A stretch of DNA of 64,000 nt from Carnegiea gigantea (lineage: Eukaryota; Streptophyta; Magnoliopsida; Caryophyllales; Cactaceae), in assembly GCA_029747015.1 (NCBI GenBank), contig JAKOGI010000184.1, positions 604,001 to 668,000 of the forward strand, in the 5' to 3' direction. Shown here piece after piece: positions 60,560-64,000 of this stretch (its first letter is position 1; each line of letters starts with the position of its first letter). The notes beneath the pieces are model-generated. The model saw only the letters and a list, made by a program, of their open reading frames with translations. It was not told where the DNA came from and searched no databases. The position numbers and the translations under genes are program-made.

Positions 60560-63450
60560 TGTAACGCCCCCTAATTAAGCATGTTTCACTGTTTGCAATC
60601 ATTATTCTGATTCCCTCAATTACAATTGATAAACCCAATGATCGAGGCGTTACCGCCATCCCAAAACAACAAGGCTTGCTGTAAGTATACTAGGGATAAC
60701 ATAGTTAGACATAACTTCAACTATATGCATTCACTCATTAACCAACGTAAGGTTTATACACTACAGTAAAGAAATTCACCACAAGGCTTATAGTTCCATA
60801 CACTGAAGATTACAAAATACGGCTCCAAAGTATGCATGGTCTATATCACTGTTGATTCATCTAAGTTTTCCTTGCTTGCTTATTCTCTTCGGCTGACTCG
60901 CTAGCATGCTTTTCGGCTGACTTGCTAGCATAAGGGCGATTCACTGAGCGTTTGCCTAAAACAAAACATGAAAACATTTCGAACTGTGAGCCAAAGCTCA
61001 GTACATGCATTCCTGTACTATGAAATGATCACTGCATAAATTGATTGGACGCCCGTTTTGCAATTCATTTTAAGTTAAAACAGTGAATAAGATGAATGTA
61101 AAACTACATTACTAGTTATTATCTAACAGTGAACCCCTTGTAACTATTACGATCTATAGATAGGTATACATTTGCCAAGACGATCGGGACCTGGCCTGAA
61201 GCCGCGCAGATAACTAAAGGGTTATGCCCTATAATTGATAACTGATGGGTCACTAATTATGTGATAAATCACTTATTAAACTGATTCATTGATATACTTA
61301 TCAAAATATTATAATTTTGATAAATACGTGCTGATTTCTAAAGATACAGACAATAAACGTACCTGAAGTCTTTAAAATGCAACCTCACTTGATACTACTT
61401 ATGCACAATGGGAAGCGATAGATTAGGCCTCGATTTCTGTTTAAGAAATACAATTATAGGTATATGTAATTAGTAAACAACGTTGACTTTAATCATTTGT
61501 GATTGTAATGGAAATTCATTAAAAGGCATCCGTAACTCAAATAACTCAAGAGAAGATGAGTTCTGCCAACATGATTTAAAAACTAAGTGAATTAGGGTAA
61601 TTTAACTCAAAGTGAAATAATGTTGGCGTAAAACTAATCAAGGTAGAATAATTGAGATCATAAAAGAAAGACTTTGATGGGTATAATTGATCATGGGTTT
61701 TTGATATTTCTGAGATGGATAGCAAAAGTTTGAATGCAATTAGACTGGTGGTAGGTTTAGAATAACTTCAAACACACCAATTTAGACCAATAAACACTGA
61801 TCTTGAGTTGTCAATCTCCCCACTTTTTCAATTTCGCAGCACATACAATACAGCTTAGTTTTCCAAACCAAATAAGCTTCTAAGTGCAATCAAAATTGTT
61901 ACCGATTCAAGGTCCACTTTAGAAAATTCATACCTTTCACCCCTGAACTCCAATTGAGCTATAAAACCCCAATATGAAAAGATCAAGAAGTCCCACAACA
62001 TTTCATTTATAGCCCATAACACAATCACCACCACACAAATCCCAAAATTGAGCGAAAATACCACCCTGCATAGTTTTGGTCTAGTATGCGCAGTTGGAGT
62101 AAAATGGCCATAACGTTTTCCACAGAACTCGGATTAAGGTGATTCAAAAGCCAGTTCAAAGTAACTCATTGATCTAGCTCGTCACCAAAATTCATAATTG
62201 TTTGACAGGCCATGCATTACCAATTTTTCCCAGAACAGACCCCTGTTTTCGGACCCTTCACAGCTTGCTACCTACTTTATTATCCTCCTTTTTCACATAG
62301 TTACCCTCTAAAATCACTTTTTGAAATTACCAAACCATGGGGTGATCCTCAATATCACTTTAAAAAGTCATAATCTATAATTTTTGCTTCAGAATTATCC
62401 AAGATTCATTTTTAAATATAAAACACACACATGACATGCTTGTTGACGAACATCATTTAAACCATGCATAATTCTCATAACCCTATCTTATGTCTCACTT
62501 GAACTTATACTTAAACTTCTCTAAAATCAATACCAGTGCTAGGATATTCATTACCAATACCAAAGATCACAAAATCACCAATAAAACCATCCAAATTCAA
62601 CATATCAACTTAGGCTTGCATGATTATGAATTATCTCAACTCCCACATACTTTCAACCTTCATCAATCATGTTAAACACCCAAATAACTCTTGTTTCTAT
62701 CCATATAGCATGATTAATAAACAACTCATCTGTAAAAACTAAAGTTAAACAAGATAAGGGTTAGAGATTAACTCACTTTAAGCTTGGATTTTGAGATGTG
62801 GAGGTGATATTTGGTGTTTGTGGAGTTGAGGGGGGTGGCGACTGGTGCTGTAGGGTGGCTGGTGGTGTTGGCTGGCGGAGCTGGCCGGCAGTGGTGCTGG
62901 CTATAGGCAGTAGCTCACGGTAGGCCGAAACAGTGGAGGGCCAGCCATGGGGAAAAAGAGAAAAGGAGGGGAAGAAGAAAAGAAAACTTGGATTTTGCTT
63001 CTTGAAATTTTTGGCTTATCTTGAAAATTTGGCTGATATTTCTTCCTCCAAGAATATATTTTTGCTAATTAAAATTAGGTACAAATGATGGTGATTAACT
63101 TATTTAATTGTACCAAAATTTTCGGGCCTCAATTTAAGCCCAAAATGAATCGGGCTGCAATTCGGGCCCAAATGAATTGGGTCAAACTTAATGAATTTGG
63201 GCCCAAATGTTTTTGCATGCTTAAAAATTAAATTTTTGTGGCATTATGAAAATAATTTAACGCCTAATCATGTTTATTGGAGACTAATATCGATCCACCT
63301 GAAATTGTTATGTAAATGAACTCGAATTATAAAGTGGGGCTCAAAATGAATTTGCCCAACCAGGATGATTAAATGAGATAAATCAATGTGAAAAATTAAT
63401 AACATGGCTTAATTAAATAAATAAACATGATTTAGGGTCGGGCTATTACA
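60560..63450 (-). repeat. 5' LTR of Tekay-like element
   Basis: This 2891-base LTR begins TGTAACGCCCCC and ends GGGCTATTACA on the plus strand. It pairs with 42208-43956 plus 54515-55640 (together ~2.87 kb). A GGT/GCTGG-rich patch lies at about 62810-62960. Short open frames inside are mirrored in the other LTR and are not genes. Confidence 0.93.
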
Positions 63451-64000
63451 AAAACATTGAGAGGATATCGAAATATAATAAGTCTTATAAACTAAGCTAA
63501 AAATGTTAAATAAATAGTAGAAATCAACATAGAATATAAATTAGAATATCTTGAATATTTCTTTTCTTAATTGGTTTATACAAGCTTTTATAGAATAACA
63601 TTATTCAATTATTGTATATAAAAGTTCTTCTCAAACATTACAGAAATTTTACTAAATTATTTTCATAATTTGTTACAATGCTATTAAATTTTTCGTAATT
63701 TTCTAAATTTTTTAAATGATTATAATTTTTATTGTAGTTTGAAATCTTAGTATTTTAATGAAAACATAAACTATTTTATGTAAAATTTTGCATTTATTGT
63801 ATGATTGTATTATCATTTGTATAATTTTAATTCTATGTGAATTTTTATTATGTATTATTTTTTTAATATTTTGCAAGATTTACTATTTATAAAAATATTC
63901 AAAGTTTTTTATATGAATTTCTTTATATAAAAAGTCAATTATGTCATTTCATTTGAAAAAGAAAAGGCAACCTATAAACTCATTTCAAGACAATTTAAGG
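63451..64000. other. AT-rich flank, no gene recognised
   Basis: The DNA right of the Tekay-like element is strongly AT-rich, with T and A runs and no recognisable coding sequence or repeat boundary. It begins with AAAAC, the probable right target-site copy. Confidence 0.5.

Larger units (their letters stand above)
42208..63450 (-). mobile_element. Tekay/Del-like Ty3/gypsy element, decayed, with a nested copia element
   Basis: Its 5' LTR is on the right (60560-63450) and its 3' LTR on the left (42208-43956 plus 54515-55640). The left LTR is split by the copia insertion. Without the copia element it is about 10.7 kb. The PBS (60544-60555) matches tRNA-iMet at 12 of 12 positions, and a purine-rich PPT abuts the 3' LTR at 55641. 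The flanks are AAACC (42203-42207) and AAAAC (63451-63455), a target-site pair with one difference. Remnants of RT (57905-58330) and of the chromodomain end (55641-55790) identify it as Tekay/Del-type. No open gag or pol remains. The LTRs are about 90% alike by eye. Confidence 0.9.

Overview
The window looks like intergenic heterochromatin from a large flowering-plant genome, probably a eudicot. The evidence is the transposon content: plant Ty3/gypsy and Ty1/copia LTR retrotransposons primed by initiator-Met tRNA, two of them carrying Tekay/Del pol remnants and one a copia element with an envelope-like ORF. I found no host protein-coding gene, no tRNA or rRNA gene and no CRISPR array. The species cannot be told from the sequence.

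Layout from left to right. (1) 1-2479 is the 5' end of a minus-strand gypsy element (5' LTR, PBS, broken gag) cut by the window edge. (2) 2480-4447 is old repeat-like DNA with a weak second-type PBS. (3) 4448-11681 is a complete but dead plus-strand gypsy element with ~1.4 kb LTRs and a perfect AATCC target-site duplication (TSD). (4) 11682-16939 is AT-rich DNA without recognisable genes. (5) 16940-19625 is the 3' end of a second minus-strand gypsy family (LTR, PPT, pol end). It stops at the TSD of (6), 19626-26659, a complete minus-strand gypsy element of the same family as element 1, with TSD CTTGG. (7) 26660-28482 is the 3' LTR and last codons of a Tekay/Del-like element, followed by decayed DNA with simple repeats and one CACTA-like terminus. 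(8) 36566-40656 is a 4.09-kb solo LTR with TSD GAGGA. (9) 42208-63450 is a Tekay/Del-like element with ~2.9-kb LTRs and a wrecked interior. (10) A young 10.55-kb SIRE-type copia element (43957-54509, TSD ATTAT) sits inside its left LTR.

The copia element is the most interesting part. It has gag with two distant zinc knuckles and a coiled coil, and pol with intact catalytic motifs in protease, integrase, RT and RNase H. An extra envelope-like ORF lies between pol and the 3' LTR. This ORF is preceded by what looks like a complete plant promoter and start context: a CT tract, a TATA box, a telo-box and AACAATGGC. The element is broken by a few stops and two small frameshifts but its LTRs are about 98-99% identical by eye. 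A short motif family (AACAGG/AACACC) recurs through its LTRs, linkers and ORFs.

The nesting gives a relative order: the Tekay-like element (LTRs ~90% alike by eye) is older than the copia element inside it. The left gypsy elements have LTRs only ~88-91% alike by eye and carry stop codons of the kind left by C-to-T decay of methylated DNA. All boundaries, TSDs, PBSs and PPTs were read directly from the sequence. Family names rest on motif recognition without database searches.
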